A stretch of 64,000 bases of DNA from Bradyrhizobium erythrophlei (GCF_900142985.1 NZ_LT670849.1:5534501-5598500), one strand, 5' to 3'. Counted from the first letter of the stretch, positions 1 to 12,309 are shown. Notes: generated from the sequence alone by a model not told the origin. Numbers and translations are program-made.

Positions 1-753
1 GCCGTAGAGACAAAGCCCGGCCTCCAGTCTCAAACTATCGCGCGCGCCAAGCCCGATCGGCAGCACGGCGTCGTCGGCGAGCAATTCTTTGGCGAAACCT
101 TCGGCGGCGTCGGCCGGTACCGAAATCTCAAAACCGTCTTCGCCGGTATAGCCGGAGCGGGAGACGAAGCAGTCAAGGCCGGCCAGACGCCTAGGGCCAG
201 CGTCCATGAATTTCATCGTGGCGATTTCGGCGTCGAATCGTTTGAGCACCGATTCGGCTTTGGGCCCCTGCAGCGCGATCAGCGCGCGGCTCCGCAGCGG
301 CTCGACGGTGCAGACATCCGAGAGATGTTCCTTCAGATGCGCCTCGTCCTCGGCCTTGCAGGCGGCATTGACGACCAGAAACAGGTGGTCGCCAAAATTC
401 GCCACCATGAGGTCGTCGAGGATGCCGCCGGCCTCATTGGTGAACAGCGCATAGCGTTGCCGCCCCGCAGGCAGCGCCAGAATGTCCTGCGGCACCAGCC
501 ATTCCAGCGCGCGGGCGGCGTCCTCGACCCGGCCGGATTTCGGCCGAAGTACGATCTGGCCCATGTGCGACACATCGAACAGGCCACAGCTGGCGCGCGT
601 GTGCAGGTGTTCCTTGAGGACGCCTGTTCCATACTGCACCGGCATGTCATAGCCGGCGAATGGAACCATCTTGCCGCCGCGCGACAGATGCAGCGCGTGC
701 AAGGGCGTTTGCTTCAAGGGGGGCGGGGAGGCGGAAACTTCAGCGGCAAGCAT
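1..753 (-). CDS. gcvT: Aminomethyltransferase GcvT (glycine cleavage T protein), 3' end cut by window edge
   Basis: T protein of the glycine cleavage system: it releases ammonia from the aminomethyl group carried on lipoylated H protein and passes the one-carbon unit to tetrahydrofolate. The first 251 codons are visible on the minus strand, and the C-terminus lies outside the window. Family landmarks read in frame: an N-terminal LHxxHxxxGGKMVPFAGYDMPVQY-type block, a GLFDVSHMGQ block near residue 60, and RSGYTGEDGFEIS near residue 200. The ATG at 753 gives a short leader (MLAAEVSAS) before the conserved LHALHLSRGGKM. A tandem glycine riboswitch lies directly upstream, which agrees with the assignment. 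gcvH and gcvP presumably follow beyond the left edge (inference). Confidence 0.95.
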   Translation of the reverse strand, partial: MLAAEVSASPPPLKQTPLHALHLSRGGKMVPFAGYDMPVQYGTGVLKEHLHTRASCGLFDVSHMGQIVLRPKSGRVEDAARALEWLVPQDILALPAGRQRYALFTNEAGGILDDLMVANFGDHLFLVVNAACKAEDEAHLKEHLSDVCTVEPLRSRALIALQGPKAESVLKRFDAEIATMKFMDAGPRRLAGLDCFVSRSGYTGEDGFEISVPADAAEGFAKELLADDAVLPIGLGARDSLRLEAGLCLYG

Positions 754-805
754 CACGGAGCCCTCGCGGATTTGCCGAGGGCTGATTCCCTCCAAATCCG
801 AAAAG

Positions 806-977
806 CCCCATCTGTCGCTGTGCCTGAGAGTATTATCCCGTCGGCGGGCACGTCCGGGTCAGACCCGAGTGCCTCTTTCCAGATGTATCGATGTCACGAG
901 GGTCCTTTTGCCTGAGAGTTTCCGGGGCGGTTGCTCCTTCGGCGCCGGCTCCTTCAGCCGATCTCTCCCGACGTGAC
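806..977 (-). promoter_or_regulatory. Tandem glycine riboswitch (two aptamers) upstream of gcvT
   Basis: Read on the minus strand, the leader carries two consecutive glycine-aptamer signatures. The first has GGGAGAG near 966, then CTCAGGCAAAAGGACC near 905-915. The second has CTGGAAAGAGGCAC near 870-885, then CTCAGGCACAGCGACAGAT near 811-830. Two aptamers with a short linker immediately before gcvT is the classical architecture. In this family glycine binding usually raises expression of the cleavage system. The expression platform between 754 and 805 was not resolved. Confidence 0.93.
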
Positions 978-1191
978 GTGTCGGATAAATAAGCGAAAAG
1001 CAGAGCCCCGCCAAGCCCGTCAACGCGATGAACAAGCCGCTATCAACGTTAAATCCGAGGCACTGGCAGCGACAAATAACAGGCAATAACTGCAACCCTC
1101 TGATGCCGTTGCAAGTTTCTGGACAGCGCTTGGCCCCTTGTCTAAAAGCGTCTCGGCACAGCCTTTGGGCAGTTTGGCGATTGGACGTTTA

Positions 1192-3870
<2,679 letters not shown>

Positions 3871-3876
3871 CCCGCC

Positions 3877-4359
3877 ATGCTGACGATCAGGCGCGCCGAA
3901 CCCGCCGATGCTCAAGTCATCGGCGCCGTGTTCGACGCGGCCGTGCGCGAGGGATGGAAATATCTCGGCGAACTTGCAGCGCGGCCGATGTTTCCGCCGG
4001 AAGAGTGGGACGACGAAGTCGCCAAGCATGCGCCGCCCAATGCGCTTCTGGTCGCGACGAATGAAACCAATCGCGTGATCGGCTTCGTTGCCGTGCATCC
4101 CGCTGAGGGCGAGATGTACCTTTTGTTCGTACACCCGGACCATGCCGGCCGCGGCGTTGCCAGGGCGTTGCTGGATGCGGCGCACGAGGTGCTGCGGTCG
4201 GCCGGCTGTCGCGAAGTCTTTCTCTACACCCACGAGCAGAACGCGCGCGCGATCGCGGTCTACGAGGCCGCTGGCTATCGGCGCGACGGTACGGTGCGCG
4301 AGCTGGAGTTTCGCGGTGTCCACCAGCGCGAACCGAGACTGGTAAAGGTCTTGAACTGA
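3877..4359 (+). CDS. GNAT-family N-acetyltransferase
   Basis: A 160-residue GCN5-related N-acetyltransferase fold. It starts MLTIRRAEPADAQVIGAVF, a typical beta1-alpha1 opening. Motif A is the acetyl-CoA pyrophosphate loop, LFVHPDHAGRGVARALLDAA near residues 85-107. EQNARAIAVYEAAGYRRDG near the C-terminus is the common NxxAxxxYExxGF-like motif B. It lies 6 bp after alaS and is probably co-transcribed with it. The substrate cannot be told from sequence; protein N-terminal, amino-acid or small-amine acetylation are all possible. Confidence 0.88.
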   Translation: MLTIRRAEPADAQVIGAVFDAAVREGWKYLGELAARPMFPPEEWDDEVAKHAPPNALLVATNETNRVIGFVAVHPAEGEMYLLFVHPDHAGRGVARALLDAAHEVLRSAGCREVFLYTHEQNARAIAVYEAAGYRRDGTVRELEFRGVHQREPRLVKVLN

Positions 4360-4385
4360 CAAGCCCGGGAATTGCGGCCTGACAG

Positions 4386-6227
4386 CTAGTCCTTCACCAC
4401 ACGCACCGCGCCGCGTGAGGCGCTGGTGGTCAGCGCCGCGTAAGCCTTTAACGCGGTTGAAACCTTGCGGGCGCGCTTGGCCGGCTTCCAGGCGTTCTTG
4501 CCCTTGGCCTGCATCGCTTCGCGGCGGCGCTTCAGCTCAGTTTCGTCGACGGCGAGGTTGATCGAACGGGCGGGAATGTCGATCTCGATCCGGTCGCCAT
4601 CCTGCACCAGGCCGATCAGGCCGCCTTCGGCTGCTTCCGGCGAGACATGGCCGATCGAGAGGCCGGACGAACCGCCGGAGAAGCGGCCGTCGGTGACGAG
4701 CGCGCAAGCCTTGCCGAGGCCCTTCGATTTCAGATAGCTCGTCGGATACAGCATCTCCTGCATGCCGGGGCCGCCGCGCGGACCTTCATAGATGATGACG
4801 ACGACGTCGCCTTCCCTGATCTTGCCGGTCAGGATCGCTTCCACCGCGGCGTCCTGGCTTTCCAGCACGCGGGCGGGGCCTGAGAACTTCAGGATGCTGG
4901 CATCGACGCCGGCGGTCTTCACGATGCAGCCGTCGAGTGCGAGATTGCCTGATAGCACCGCAAGCCCGCCGTCGCGCGAGTAAGCATGCTCGGCGCTGCG
5001 GATGCAGCCGGTGGTGCGATCAAGGTCCAGCTCCTCGAAGCGGCGATCCTGGCTGAAGGCCTCTTGAGTGGGTACGCCGCCGGGAGCCGCCAAATAGAAC
5101 TTACGGACGCTTTCGCTTTTGGTGCGCGTGATGTCCCAGCGTTCCAGTGCCGCGGCGAGCGACATCGAATGCACGCTCGGCAGGTCGGAATGCAGCAGGC
5201 CGGCCTTTTCGAGCTCGCCCATGATCGCCATCACGCCGCCGGCGCGATGCACGTCCTCCAGATGCACGTCAGCCACGGAAGGGGCGACCTTGCAGAGCAC
5301 CGGCACTTTCCGCGACAGGCGGTCGATGTCCTTCATGGTGAAGGGCACTTCGCCCTCATAAGCGGCGGCGAGCAGGTGCAGCACCGTGTTTGTCGAGCCG
5401 CCCATCGCGATATCGAGGCTCATGGCGTTTTCGAACGCCTTGAAGTTCGCGACATTGCGCGGCAGCACGCTGTCATCGTCCTGTTCATAATGACGCCGCG
5501 CCAGATCGACGATCAGGTGGCCGGCCTCGACGAACAATCCCCTGCGGTCGGCATGGGTCGCCAGCACCGAGCCGTTGCCGGGCAGCGACAAGCCCAGCGC
5601 CTCGGTGAGGCAATTCATCGAATTGGCCGTGAACATGCCCGAGCACGAGCCACAGGTCGGGCAGGCCGAGCGCTCGATCACCTCGACGTCGGCGTCGCTG
5701 ACCTTGTCGTCGGCGGCCGCCACCATGGCGTCGATCAGATCGACCGATCTGACCTTGCCCTTGATGTTGACCTTGCCCGACTCCATCGGCCCGCCGGAGA
5801 CGAACACGGTCGGAATGTTCAGCCGCAGCGCTGCCATCAGCATGCCGGGCGTGATCTTGTCGCAGTTGGAAATGCAGACGAGCGCGTCGGCGCAATGCGC
5901 ATTGACCATGTATTCGACGCTGTCGGCGATCAGTTCGCGCGAGGGCAGGCTGTAGAGCATGCCGTCATGGCCCATGGCGATGCCGTCATCGACCGCGATG
6001 GTGTTGAATTCCTTGGCGACGCCGCCGGCGGTCTCGATCTCGCGCGCCACCAGTTGCCCGAGGTCTTTCAGATGCACGTGACCGGGGACGAACTGCGTGA
6101 AGGAATTGGCGATCGCGATGATCGGCTTGCCGAAGTCTTCGTTCTTCATTCCCGTGGCGCGCCACAGGCCGCGCGCGCCGGCCATGTTGCGGCCGTGGGT
6201 GGTGGTGCGGGAACGATAGGCAGGCAT
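4386..6227 (-). CDS. ilvD: Dihydroxy-acid dehydratase
   Basis: Catalyses dehydration of 2,3-dihydroxy-isovalerate and 2,3-dihydroxy-3-methylvalerate, the third common step of valine and isoleucine synthesis. It has 613 residues, close to the E. coli enzyme. It starts [27 protein letters not shown]. Iron-sulfur cysteines are in [12 protein letters not shown] (about residues 118-129) and in [18 protein letters not shown] (about 190-207). A C-terminal [20 protein letters not shown] block is also present. The start codon at 6227 is preceded by a strong AGGAGGA ribosome site. It converges on the alaS-GNAT pair with only 26 bp between stops. Confidence 0.97.
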   Translation of the reverse strand: MPAYRSRTTTHGRNMAGARGLWRATGMKNEDFGKPIIAIANSFTQFVPGHVHLKDLGQLVAREIETAGGVAKEFNTIAVDDGIAMGHDGMLYSLPSRELIADSVEYMVNAHCADALVCISNCDKITPGMLMAALRLNIPTVFVSGGPMESGKVNIKGKVRSVDLIDAMVAAADDKVSDADVEVIERSACPTCGSCSGMFTANSMNCLTEALGLSLPGNGSVLATHADRRGLFVEAGHLIVDLARRHYEQDDDSVLPRNVANFKAFENAMSLDIAMGGSTNTVLHLLAAAYEGEVPFTMKDIDRLSRKVPVLCKVAPSVADVHLEDVHRAGGVMAIMGELEKAGLLHSDLPSVHSMSLAAALERWDITRTKSESVRKFYLAAPGGVPTQEAFSQDRRFEELDLDRTTGCIRSAEHAYSRDGGLAVLSGNLALDGCIVKTAGVDASILKFSGPARVLESQDAAVEAILTGKIREGDVVVIIYEGPRGGPGMQEMLYPTSYLKSKGLGKACALVTDGRFSGGSSGLSIGHVSPEAAEGGLIGLVQDGDRIEIDIPARSINLAVDETELKRRREAMQAKGKNAWKPAKRARKVSTALKAYAALTTSASRGAVRVVKD

Positions 6228-6284
6228 GGATTCCTCCTGAAAGCCGAGACCCGCTCTTAAGGGCGGGCTGTATCCAAAACGATC

Positions 6285-6314
6285 AGGCGCGGCTTACCGA
6301 AAAGCCGCGCCTGG
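6285..6314 (-). terminator. 12-bp GC hairpin between the DUF3455 gene and ilvD
   Basis: A perfect inverted repeat, CAGGCGCGGCTT / AAGCCGCGCCTG with a 6-base loop. On the minus strand it is followed by ATCGTTTTGG. It could end transcription of the upstream DUF3455 gene or act in the ilvD leader. The T-run is weak, so termination is an inference. Confidence 0.5.
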
Positions 6315-6373
6315 TTCGACCCTTAATTTTGCGGTTCAGCGATGCCGGCCGGGCAATGGCTGAGGCTCGGTGG

Positions 6374-6485
6374 CTTCATCCTTCGAGACGCTCGCGTCCC
6401 GCGAGCTCCTCAGGATGAGGTCGAGAATTTCTTAACCCTCATGGTGAGGAGCGCGGCACTGCCGCGCGTCTCGAACCATGAGGCC
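6374..6485. repeat. Pair of REP-like palindromes (CATCCT / CATGGT type)
   Basis: Two adjacent imperfect palindromes: one bounded by TTCATCCTTCGAGACGC and CTCAGGATGAGG, the other by CCTCATGGTGAGGAGCGC and CGAACCATGAGG. The same two units recur in opposite order at 22564-22775 in this window, which shows they are a dispersed family. They lie in the intergenic gap 3' of the DUF3455 gene. Confidence 0.75.
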
Positions 6486-6497
6486 GAGGGTCTGAGT

Positions 6498-7004
6498 TTA
6501 CGCCTTCTTCAGGAACACGTAGTCGGCCGAGTAGGGCGCCGACTTGAAGCTGCCGGCCTTGTCGCAAGCACCGTCGAGCTTGCCGCCCTTGGTGTTGACC
6601 CGCTGCACGGTGGTGACGCCGGTCAGCACGCCGCTGCCGCGCGAGGCGGTTACCTGAAGCTTCAGCCAGGGGATGTCGTCGGCGGTGGCGCCCGGCGCGT
6701 TGCCGACGACCTTGCCGACCACGGCGCTGCCGTCGATGTGCTCCCAGTTCGGCCCGGCATAGTGCCGGCCGATGGTCTTGCCGTCGACCAGAAGAGTGGC
6801 GATCGGTTCGCGGAACGCCCAGGCGAGCTTGCCGTCGGCGCCGGCCTTGCACTCATAGACCTGCGCGCCCTCGGCATGCACCGTGAGTACCACGGTCTCT
6901 CCCGGCGCCGCGATGGCGTCGGGAAGCGGTGTTTGTGCCTTCGCGCTCATTGCTGCTCCCAGAACGAATGACAGCGCCAAAACGGTCCGCCCGATGAACG
7001 GCAT
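6498..7004 (-). CDS. DUF3455-family exported protein
   Basis: A 168-residue protein of unknown function. The chosen start (MPFIGRTVLALSFVLGAAMSAKA) gives a clean signal peptide ending AKA-Q near residue 23; a longer reading adds 10 unlikely residues. The mature part has features I associate with DUF3455: DAIAAPGETVVLTVHAEGAQVYEC near the N-terminus, a HYAGPNWEHIDGSAVVGKV block in the middle, and a GVLTGVTTVQRVNTKGG segment before a C-terminal YSADYVFLKK. It is probably periplasmic or extracytoplasmic. Neighbours give no functional hint. Confidence 0.8.
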   Translation of the reverse strand: MPFIGRTVLALSFVLGAAMSAKAQTPLPDAIAAPGETVVLTVHAEGAQVYECKAGADGKLAWAFREPIATLLVDGKTIGRHYAGPNWEHIDGSAVVGKVVGNAPGATADDIPWLKLQVTASRGSGVLTGVTTVQRVNTKGGKLDGACDKAGSFKSAPYSADYVFLKKA

Positions 7005-7037
7005 ATCGTTACTCCAGTTGTGCAGAGGGTCCATACT

Positions 7038-7112
7038 TCGTCATTGCGAGGAGTGAAACGACGATTGCTTCCGTCTTCGCAGCTCTCGCCAAGCCGGCCG
7101 CCGGCAATCTAC
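7038..7112. repeat. Degenerate copy of a CGTCATTGCGAGGAG palindromic repeat
   Basis: It begins CGTCATTGCGAGGAGTGAAACGACG and then loses similarity to the intact copy at 59732-59815, which begins CGTCATTGCGAGGAGCGTAAGCGACG. It occupies the 5' flank of the DUF3455 gene. Confidence 0.5.
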
Positions 7113-7217
7113 GCATCCTTTTTCATCAGGTAAAATAGAGTTTGGTGATCGCAGCGATAGGATTATCTGATGATCGACGTCACACTGCCGCAGCTTCTCG
7201 AAAAGCACGCCTGCCAC

Positions 7218-7324
7218 GTCATTCCGGGATGCGCCGCAAGGCGCCGGCCCGGAATCCATGGCACGGCACGAATAGGGGGAGCAATGGATTCCGGGCTCGC
7301 GCTCGCGCGCGCCCCGGAATGACG
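7218..7324. repeat. Interspersed palindrome of the GTCATTCCGGG...CCCGGAATGAC type
   Basis: Terminal arms GTCATTCCGGG and CCCCGGAATGAC face each other about 105 bp apart, with an inner pair CCCGGAATCC / GGATTCCGGG. A related copy lies at 60838-60938 inside the pca operon. It sits 11 bp beyond the icd stop codon and may form a terminator-like structure in that transcript. Confidence 0.7.
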
Positions 7325-7335
7325 GGAGGATTGTG

Positions 7336-8547
7336 TTACGCCATCGCCTTGGTGAGGTTTTCCGCGACCTTGTCGAGGAAACCAGTGGTAGAGAGCCAGC
7401 GCTGGTCGGCGCCGACCAGGAGCGCGAGGTCCTTGGTCATGAAGCCGGCCTCGACCGTGTCGACGCAGACCTTCTCCAGCGTGGAAGCGAACTTCGCTAG
7501 CTCGGCGTTGTTGTCGAGCTTGGCGCGATGCGACAGGCCGCGGGTCCAGGCGAAGATCGAGGCGATCGAGTTGGTCGAGGTCTCCTTGCCCTTCTGGTGC
7601 TCGCGATAGTGGCGGGTCACGGTGCCGTGCGCGGCTTCGGCTTCCACCGTCTTGCCGTCGGGGGTGAGCAGCACCGAGGTCATCAGGCCGAGGGAGCCGT
7701 AGCCCTGCGCCACGGTGTCCGACTGCACGTCGCCGTCGTAGTTCTTGCAGGCCCAGACGTAGCCGCCGGACCATTTCAGGGCCGAGGCGACCATATCGTC
7801 GATCAGGCGGTGCTCGTAGGTCAGGCCCTTGGCGTCGAATTCCTTCTTGAATTCGCGATCGAAGATTTCCTGGAAGATATCCTTGAAGCGGCCGTCATAG
7901 ACCTTGAGGATCGTGTTCTTGGTCGAGAGGTAGACCGGGTAGTTGCGCATCAGGCCGTAGTTGAAGGAAGCGCGGGCGAAATCGATGATGGAATCGTCGA
8001 GATTGTACATCTCCATCGCAACGCCGGGACCCGGCGTCTTGAACACTTCCTTCTCGATCACGGTGCCGTCTTCGCCGACGAACTTCAGGGTCAGCACGCC
8101 CTTGCCAGGGAAGCGGATGTCGGTGGCGCGATACTGGTCGCCATAGGCATGACGGCCGATGATGATCGGCTTGGTCCAGCCCGGCACCAGCCGCGGCACG
8201 TTCTTGCAGATGATCGGTTCGCGGAAGATGCAGCCGCCGAGAATGTTGCGGATGGTGCCGTTGGGGGACTTCCACATTTGCTTGAGGCCGAATTCCTTCA
8301 CCCGCGCTTCGTCCGGGGTGATGGTGGCGCATTTGACGCCGACGCCGACCTTCTTGATGGCGTTTGCGGCATCGATCGTGACCTGGTCGTCGGTCTTGTC
8401 GCGGTATTCCATCCCCAGGTCGAAATACATCAGGTCGATATCGAGGAAGGGGTGAATCAACTTGTCCTTGATGTACTGCCAGATGATCCGGGTCATCTCG
8501 TCGCCATCGAGTTCGACGACGGGGTTGGTCACCTTGATTTTTGCCAT
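7336..8547 (-). CDS. icd: NADP-dependent isocitrate dehydrogenase (homodimeric, eukaryote-like type)
   Basis: TCA-cycle enzyme converting isocitrate to 2-oxoglutarate and CO2 with NADPH production. It has 403 residues, the length of the subfamily shared by rhizobia and eukaryotes. It starts [23 protein letters not shown]. Visible motifs are [30 protein letters not shown] (split over about residues 73-102), [13 protein letters not shown], an [12 protein letters not shown] block, and C-terminal [18 protein letters not shown] plus [15 protein letters not shown]. No upstream partner is close, so it is probably transcribed alone. Confidence 0.97.
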   Translation of the reverse strand: MAKIKVTNPVVELDGDEMTRIIWQYIKDKLIHPFLDIDLMYFDLGMEYRDKTDDQVTIDAANAIKKVGVGVKCATITPDEARVKEFGLKQMWKSPNGTIRNILGGCIFREPIICKNVPRLVPGWTKPIIIGRHAYGDQYRATDIRFPGKGVLTLKFVGEDGTVIEKEVFKTPGPGVAMEMYNLDDSIIDFARASFNYGLMRNYPVYLSTKNTILKVYDGRFKDIFQEIFDREFKKEFDAKGLTYEHRLIDDMVASALKWSGGYVWACKNYDGDVQSDTVAQGYGSLGLMTSVLLTPDGKTVEAEAAHGTVTRHYREHQKGKETSTNSIASIFAWTRGLSHRAKLDNNAELAKFASTLEKVCVDTVEAGFMTKDLALLVGADQRWLSTTGFLDKVAENLTKAMA

Positions 8548-8716
8548 GGGGAGACGGGCCTTTTTTGAAAGAGCGCCTTGGAAAGCGGCGCGGAAACCGG
8601 ATTGATCGCAGGGCTATAGCACCGCCCGTGCGCCTGCGAAAGCCGAGCCGCTATGCAGTTTCAGCCCATCTTTTGGCTCTTTCTTTTCCCTCCCCCTTGC
8701 GAGCCGGGGTAGGGGC

Positions 8717-8833
8717 GTGTCCCGGGCGCACTGCGCCGTGTAACGACGCTGTGCAGAACCGGGACCCATTCCAAAAGCTGGATCCCGGATCTGCGAAGCG
8801 GTACTACGCACCGCATCGCGTCCGGGACACGCA
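8717..8833. repeat. Interspersed palindrome with GTGTCCCGG / CCGGGACAC ends
   Basis: The block starts CGTGTCCCGGGCGCACTGCG and ends CGTCCGGGACACG, with inner arms ACCGGGACCC and GGATCCCGGAT. This makes a long imperfect dyad that fills the gap between the membrane hydrolase gene and icd. The rest of 8548-8716 shows nothing I can name. Confidence 0.6.
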
Positions 8834-8839
8834 ACCACC

Positions 8840-10564
8840 TCAGAACGCCGCCTGCGTGGCGGTGCCGGCCACCACGTACCAGGTGACGAACAGGCCCGAG
8901 AGGAGGGCGCCGGGCAGGCTCGATCCGGTCCGCCGCCACGTGAAGGTGGCAATGATGGCCACGACCGCCAGCAGCGGCACGAACTGGATCGCCACGATCG
9001 TCGACAGCGGCACGAAACTGGGGTCGGGGATCGGGTTGAACAGTTTCCCGGACAGCCACAGCGTGAGGTACTGCGCACCGACCAGCACAATGAAGCCGAG
9101 CGTCAGTGCCAGAATATTGGTCAGATAAAGCGCGCCGCGCGAGGCGCCGAGGCTTGAGAAATTACGGTGCAGGACGTGCAGCGCGATCACGAAAAACGCC
9201 GTGATCGGCAGGAGATAGATCAGGAAGATCATAAACTGCTTTGCGCTCATCAGTTTCAACGCGACGATCCAGAAGCGGAAGTCGATCTTGAAGAGCCAAT
9301 CGCAGAGCCAGAGCGCGGCATAACCGGCGGCGACCGTGGCCAGCGCGATCAGGATCGAGGGGCCGATAATCCCGCTGCGGCTGGCGCGTTTCGGCGCGAA
9401 GCGCATCAGCGCCCACGCGATTAGCCCGTTGATGATCACCCAGACCAGGATCTGGTTGGTGATGCCTTGCGGCAGGAAGCGCGACGGCGCGACGAAGGTG
9501 CCGCCGAGCGCAAAGGCCGGATAATAAGTCAGCGCCGGGATGAAGGCCGACAGCAGCAAGGCGCCAACCCAGCGGCCACCTCTCGCCGTCTCAAGCGGTG
9601 TCGAGCCGTCGGCGGCTTGAGGCAGCCTCAAATGTGAAAACATCGGCGCCTCGAGCAGTCCGTCAAACACCCCGAGCAGCAGGGCGACAAAGCCGATCAG
9701 CGCGATCAGCGTGCCGAGTTCCTTCCGGAACCAGATCTGGTTGTCGGCCGGCAGAGGCGTGCCGCCCTTCAAGGTTCGCGCAAACCAGTCGAGGCTGTAG
9801 CCGATCGCTTCTTTCGAAATATGCTCGGCCGGGTGGGTAATGTCAGGCGTGTACAGCACGCGCGCCGTTCCCTGCGCCTTGTCGCCATACTCCTTGCCGG
9901 GTTCGACCGCGCCCGACGCGCCAAACAACGCCTGGAGTTTCGGGCTTTGCGTGACGTCGGCAGCCTTTTCGACGCCCCACATCAGAACCGGGAATTCCTC
10001 GTACTTGGCGAAGATCAGCGCGGCGTTGCGCGGCCAGGATGCCGTGCCTTCGGCGGCAAAGGGTTTGCCGGTGGAGGAGCCCTCCAGCACCATCGACTTG
10101 TAGTCGTTCGGCATCGCGCTCGCTGCCGCCAGCACTGTCCAGCCGCCCATCGAGTGCCCTTCGAGGCCGATGTTGTCCTTGTCGACGAATTCGAGGCTGC
10201 GCAGGTAAGCGAGACCATCCGGGCCGCCAAAGCCGTTGGCGAAAGCAGGAGGATCGCTATAGCCGTGGCCGGTCTGGTCGAGCGCCAGCACGACATAGCC
10301 GCGGCGGGCGAATTCGATCGCAAAGCCGTCCTGGGTTTCGCGCGAATTGATGTAGCCGTGGACCGCGAGAATGCCGGGGGCTGGAATCTGCGCCGTCGCA
10401 TTCGGCGGCACGTAGAGCAGGGCGCTCATGGTGTTGCCCTTGGCGCCGGTGAACCTGATATCACGGACCTGAATGCCGCCGGAGGTCTGCGTCACCCAGG
10501 CGAACGCCCCGCCGGCCAAAATCAAAACGAGTCCGATAATCGCCAGAGTCCATCTGCGATGCAT
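8840..10564 (-). CDS. Alpha/beta hydrolase with a C-terminal multi-helix membrane domain
   Basis: 574 residues. An N-terminal membrane anchor (WTLAIIGLVLILAGGAFAWV, about residues 5-24) leads into an alpha/beta-hydrolase domain at about 30-290. It has LAVHGYINSRET (oxyanion region), LALDQTGHGYSD and the nucleophile elbow GHSMGGWTV (Ser near residue 139). From about 300 to the end are eight or so hydrophobic segments, for example LIALIGFVALLLGVFDGLL and MIFLIYLLPITAFFVIALHV. The serine hydrolase core is clear; the substrate is unknown. Fusion to a large polytopic domain is uncommon and suggests a membrane-associated esterase or peptidase, or a transport-coupled role (inference). Confidence 0.85.
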   Translation of the reverse strand: MHRRWTLAIIGLVLILAGGAFAWVTQTSGGIQVRDIRFTGAKGNTMSALLYVPPNATAQIPAPGILAVHGYINSRETQDGFAIEFARRGYVVLALDQTGHGYSDPPAFANGFGGPDGLAYLRSLEFVDKDNIGLEGHSMGGWTVLAAASAMPNDYKSMVLEGSSTGKPFAAEGTASWPRNAALIFAKYEEFPVLMWGVEKAADVTQSPKLQALFGASGAVEPGKEYGDKAQGTARVLYTPDITHPAEHISKEAIGYSLDWFARTLKGGTPLPADNQIWFRKELGTLIALIGFVALLLGVFDGLLEAPMFSHLRLPQAADGSTPLETARGGRWVGALLLSAFIPALTYYPAFALGGTFVAPSRFLPQGITNQILVWVIINGLIAWALMRFAPKRASRSGIIGPSILIALATVAAGYAALWLCDWLFKIDFRFWIVALKLMSAKQFMIFLIYLLPITAFFVIALHVLHRNFSSLGASRGALYLTNILALTLGFIVLVGAQYLTLWLSGKLFNPIPDPSFVPLSTIVAIQFVPLLAVVAIIATFTWRRTGSSLPGALLSGLFVTWYVVAGTATQAAF

Positions 10565-10825
10565 GGCGTCCCTCCCTGTGTCGTCCCGTGTCGCGCCGAT
10601 CGTTGATGTGTCGGGCGCGTTTTGATTTCGAGAGAAAGCCTATCCGAAAGCAAATGGCGCGCAAGCGAAGGCTGCTACATTCCAGAACGCAATTCAGACA
10701 CGAAGTAGAATCGCCAGTCTGAAAATTTCGCCAAGCGGAATGTGCGTTGCGATCGAACGGTCTTCGCGACGCGTGCAAAGGCTGCGCTTTCGGCGGCCAG
10801 ACCTGGAGCCGGGTGAATCTGTCCG

Positions 10826-11515
10826 TTAGCGCGAGGCCGGCAGAGGCTTGGTTGCGAACCAGATGACGTGGTGGGCGCCGCTGCGCTTGGTCGTTGCGCG
10901 CAAGCCAACTTCATTCACCTCGAAATCAGCCGTGCCAAGCCGTTTCGAAAACGCGGTATTTGGCCCGGATGACCAGACCGCAAGGATACCGCCCGGCCGC
11001 AGCGCGCGGCGGATCGATTGCAGTCCCTTGAGGTCGTAGAGTGCGTCATTGGCCTTGCGGATCAATGCTTCCGGGCCGTTATCGACATCGAGTAGAATGG
11101 CGTCGAACGCCGACGGCGACGCTTTGATCATTTCGACCACATCGGCTTCGCGAATGACAGCGCGTGGATCGTTCAGGCTATCGCCAAAGATATCGGCCAT
11201 TGGCCCACGCGCCCATACGATCACGGCGGGGACGAGTTCGGCGACAGTAATCCGTGCTTGCGCGCCCAACACCGCGAGCGCGGCGCGCAATGTAAAGCCC
11301 ATGCCCAGTCCGCCGATCAACAGATGCGGGCGCTTGACGCCGTCGATCCTTCGACAGGCGAGCGTCGCGAGCGCCTCCTCCGATCCGCTGAGACGACTGT
11401 TCATCAACTCGTTCTGACCGAGCATCATTGAGAACTCGGCGCCCCTTCGCATCAAGCGAAGTTCGACGTCGGTACCGGGCACTCGGGTCGTATCGATCTG
11501 CAACCACGGAATCAT
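10826..11515 (-). CDS. Spermidine-synthase-like methyltransferase-fold protein
   Basis: 229 residues with a class I SAM/dcSAM Rossmann core. The glycine-rich loop is PHLLIGGLGMGFTLRAAL (about residues 64-81). ITVAELVPAVIVWARG follows, with the acidic residue at the end of strand 2. DAILLDVDNGPEALI is the strand-4 segment, and ALRPGGILAVWSS is the usual strand-5 region. This resembles the short spermidine-synthase-like family often annotated in rhizobia. The polyamine-binding residues of true SpeE could not be confirmed, so the enzymatic role is open. It stands alone: 260 bp of unassigned sequence separate it from the membrane hydrolase, and a repeat region lies upstream. Confidence 0.75.
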   Translation of the reverse strand: MIPWLQIDTTRVPGTDVELRLMRRGAEFSMMLGQNELMNSRLSGSEEALATLACRRIDGVKRPHLLIGGLGMGFTLRAALAVLGAQARITVAELVPAVIVWARGPMADIFGDSLNDPRAVIREADVVEMIKASPSAFDAILLDVDNGPEALIRKANDALYDLKGLQSIRRALRPGGILAVWSSGPNTAFSKRLGTADFEVNEVGLRATTKRSGAHHVIWFATKPLPASR

Positions 11516-11729
11516 GCGATGCTTCTACGCTGTTTGATACGGTCATGCGAGGTCCGCTATGGGTCATTACCCGACATGCCGATGCAGCCGGACTCGCTGC
11601 GGCCGTCGATCAAGCCCGCGTGAAACTGCGAACCTTCAGCGATCGGCCGCGACTGCTCGAAGCTCGCATCTTATTTGCACGACTTCCTCTCCTCACAATG
11701 ACATCAAGCAATTGGTCATCACTTGACAG

Positions 11730-12240
11730 GATTTTGCACTCCGCAAGTGATTTGCCCGTCGTGCCATCGTGTCGCAGACGTTTGCCTTGTGGCGTCGGGC
11801 AAATCAGAAGCATTTTTCCGCGCGTCCCGTGCTCTCAAGGAGAGGGGCGTTTCGCGATCGTCACTGAACGTTGGGCGCGGGATTGCGATGGACGCTTTGG
11901 CGCGCGAAAGACGAACGCGTGGAAAGCGGACGGCCAAGCCGTGTGGTCCTGATATCTCGACGCTGATATCAAGCTGGCGACAATGCTTCCGCATTGCGCT
12001 GGTGATGGTGACAAAAAGCCCGATCGCCAGGGAGAGCGCGGAATAGGCCGTCAAAACCGTCGCGCAGGGAATGCCGGAATGTTCGGCGTACCTGTGGTGA
12101 CTAACTTGTGTGCTTTCACCTTTCGCACACAAGGCTGCGGGTGCGGAAAACACCCGGCATTCCTTGCGCCCTCTCATGTCAGAGGGACTTGTTCTTCAAA
12201 ACCCGGGCCGCGGGGAGGCGACGCATGTGCGAAATTGTCT
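11730..12240. repeat. Degenerate dispersed-repeat region in the 11516-12309 gap
   Basis: The 794-bp gap holds no believable gene. Its right part has short inverted segments (GCAGGGAATGCCGGAATG against CCGGCATTCCTTGCGCCCT; TGTGTGCTTTCACC near TTCGCACACAAGG). From memory it looks like a family of decayed repeat sequences frequent in Bradyrhizobium genomes, which yield spurious ORFs starting MRGRKECRVF; such a reading exists here on the minus strand at 12177. Boundaries are approximate and the family assignment is recollection, not a search. Confidence 0.45.
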
Positions 12241-12309
12241 TGGATTATCAAGGCATCCGTCATAACGAAGGCGACTTGAGCCACATCTCAATTTAAAGAC
12301 GAAGCCCTG

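Noticed and set aside
1138..1191. TTG start for alaS 18 codons upstream
   Set aside because: The added residues are not conserved and the family start MSGVNEIR is at 1192.
4986..6260. Long plus-strand frame of 424 codons opposite ilvD
   Set aside because: Antisense of a clear IlvD gene; high-GC third-position effect keeps it open. The same reasoning rejects the frames opposite alaS, icd, the cyn substrate-binding gene (18810-19775), the serine hydrolase (35395-36651), purB and livM/livH.
11428..12177. Two reading frames (plus 11428-11952, minus 11719-12177) in the gap before the RNA methyltransferase gene
   Set aside because: They are built from low-complexity, repeat-like sequence with no domain; the minus one resembles spurious ORFs of a decayed Bradyrhizobium repeat.
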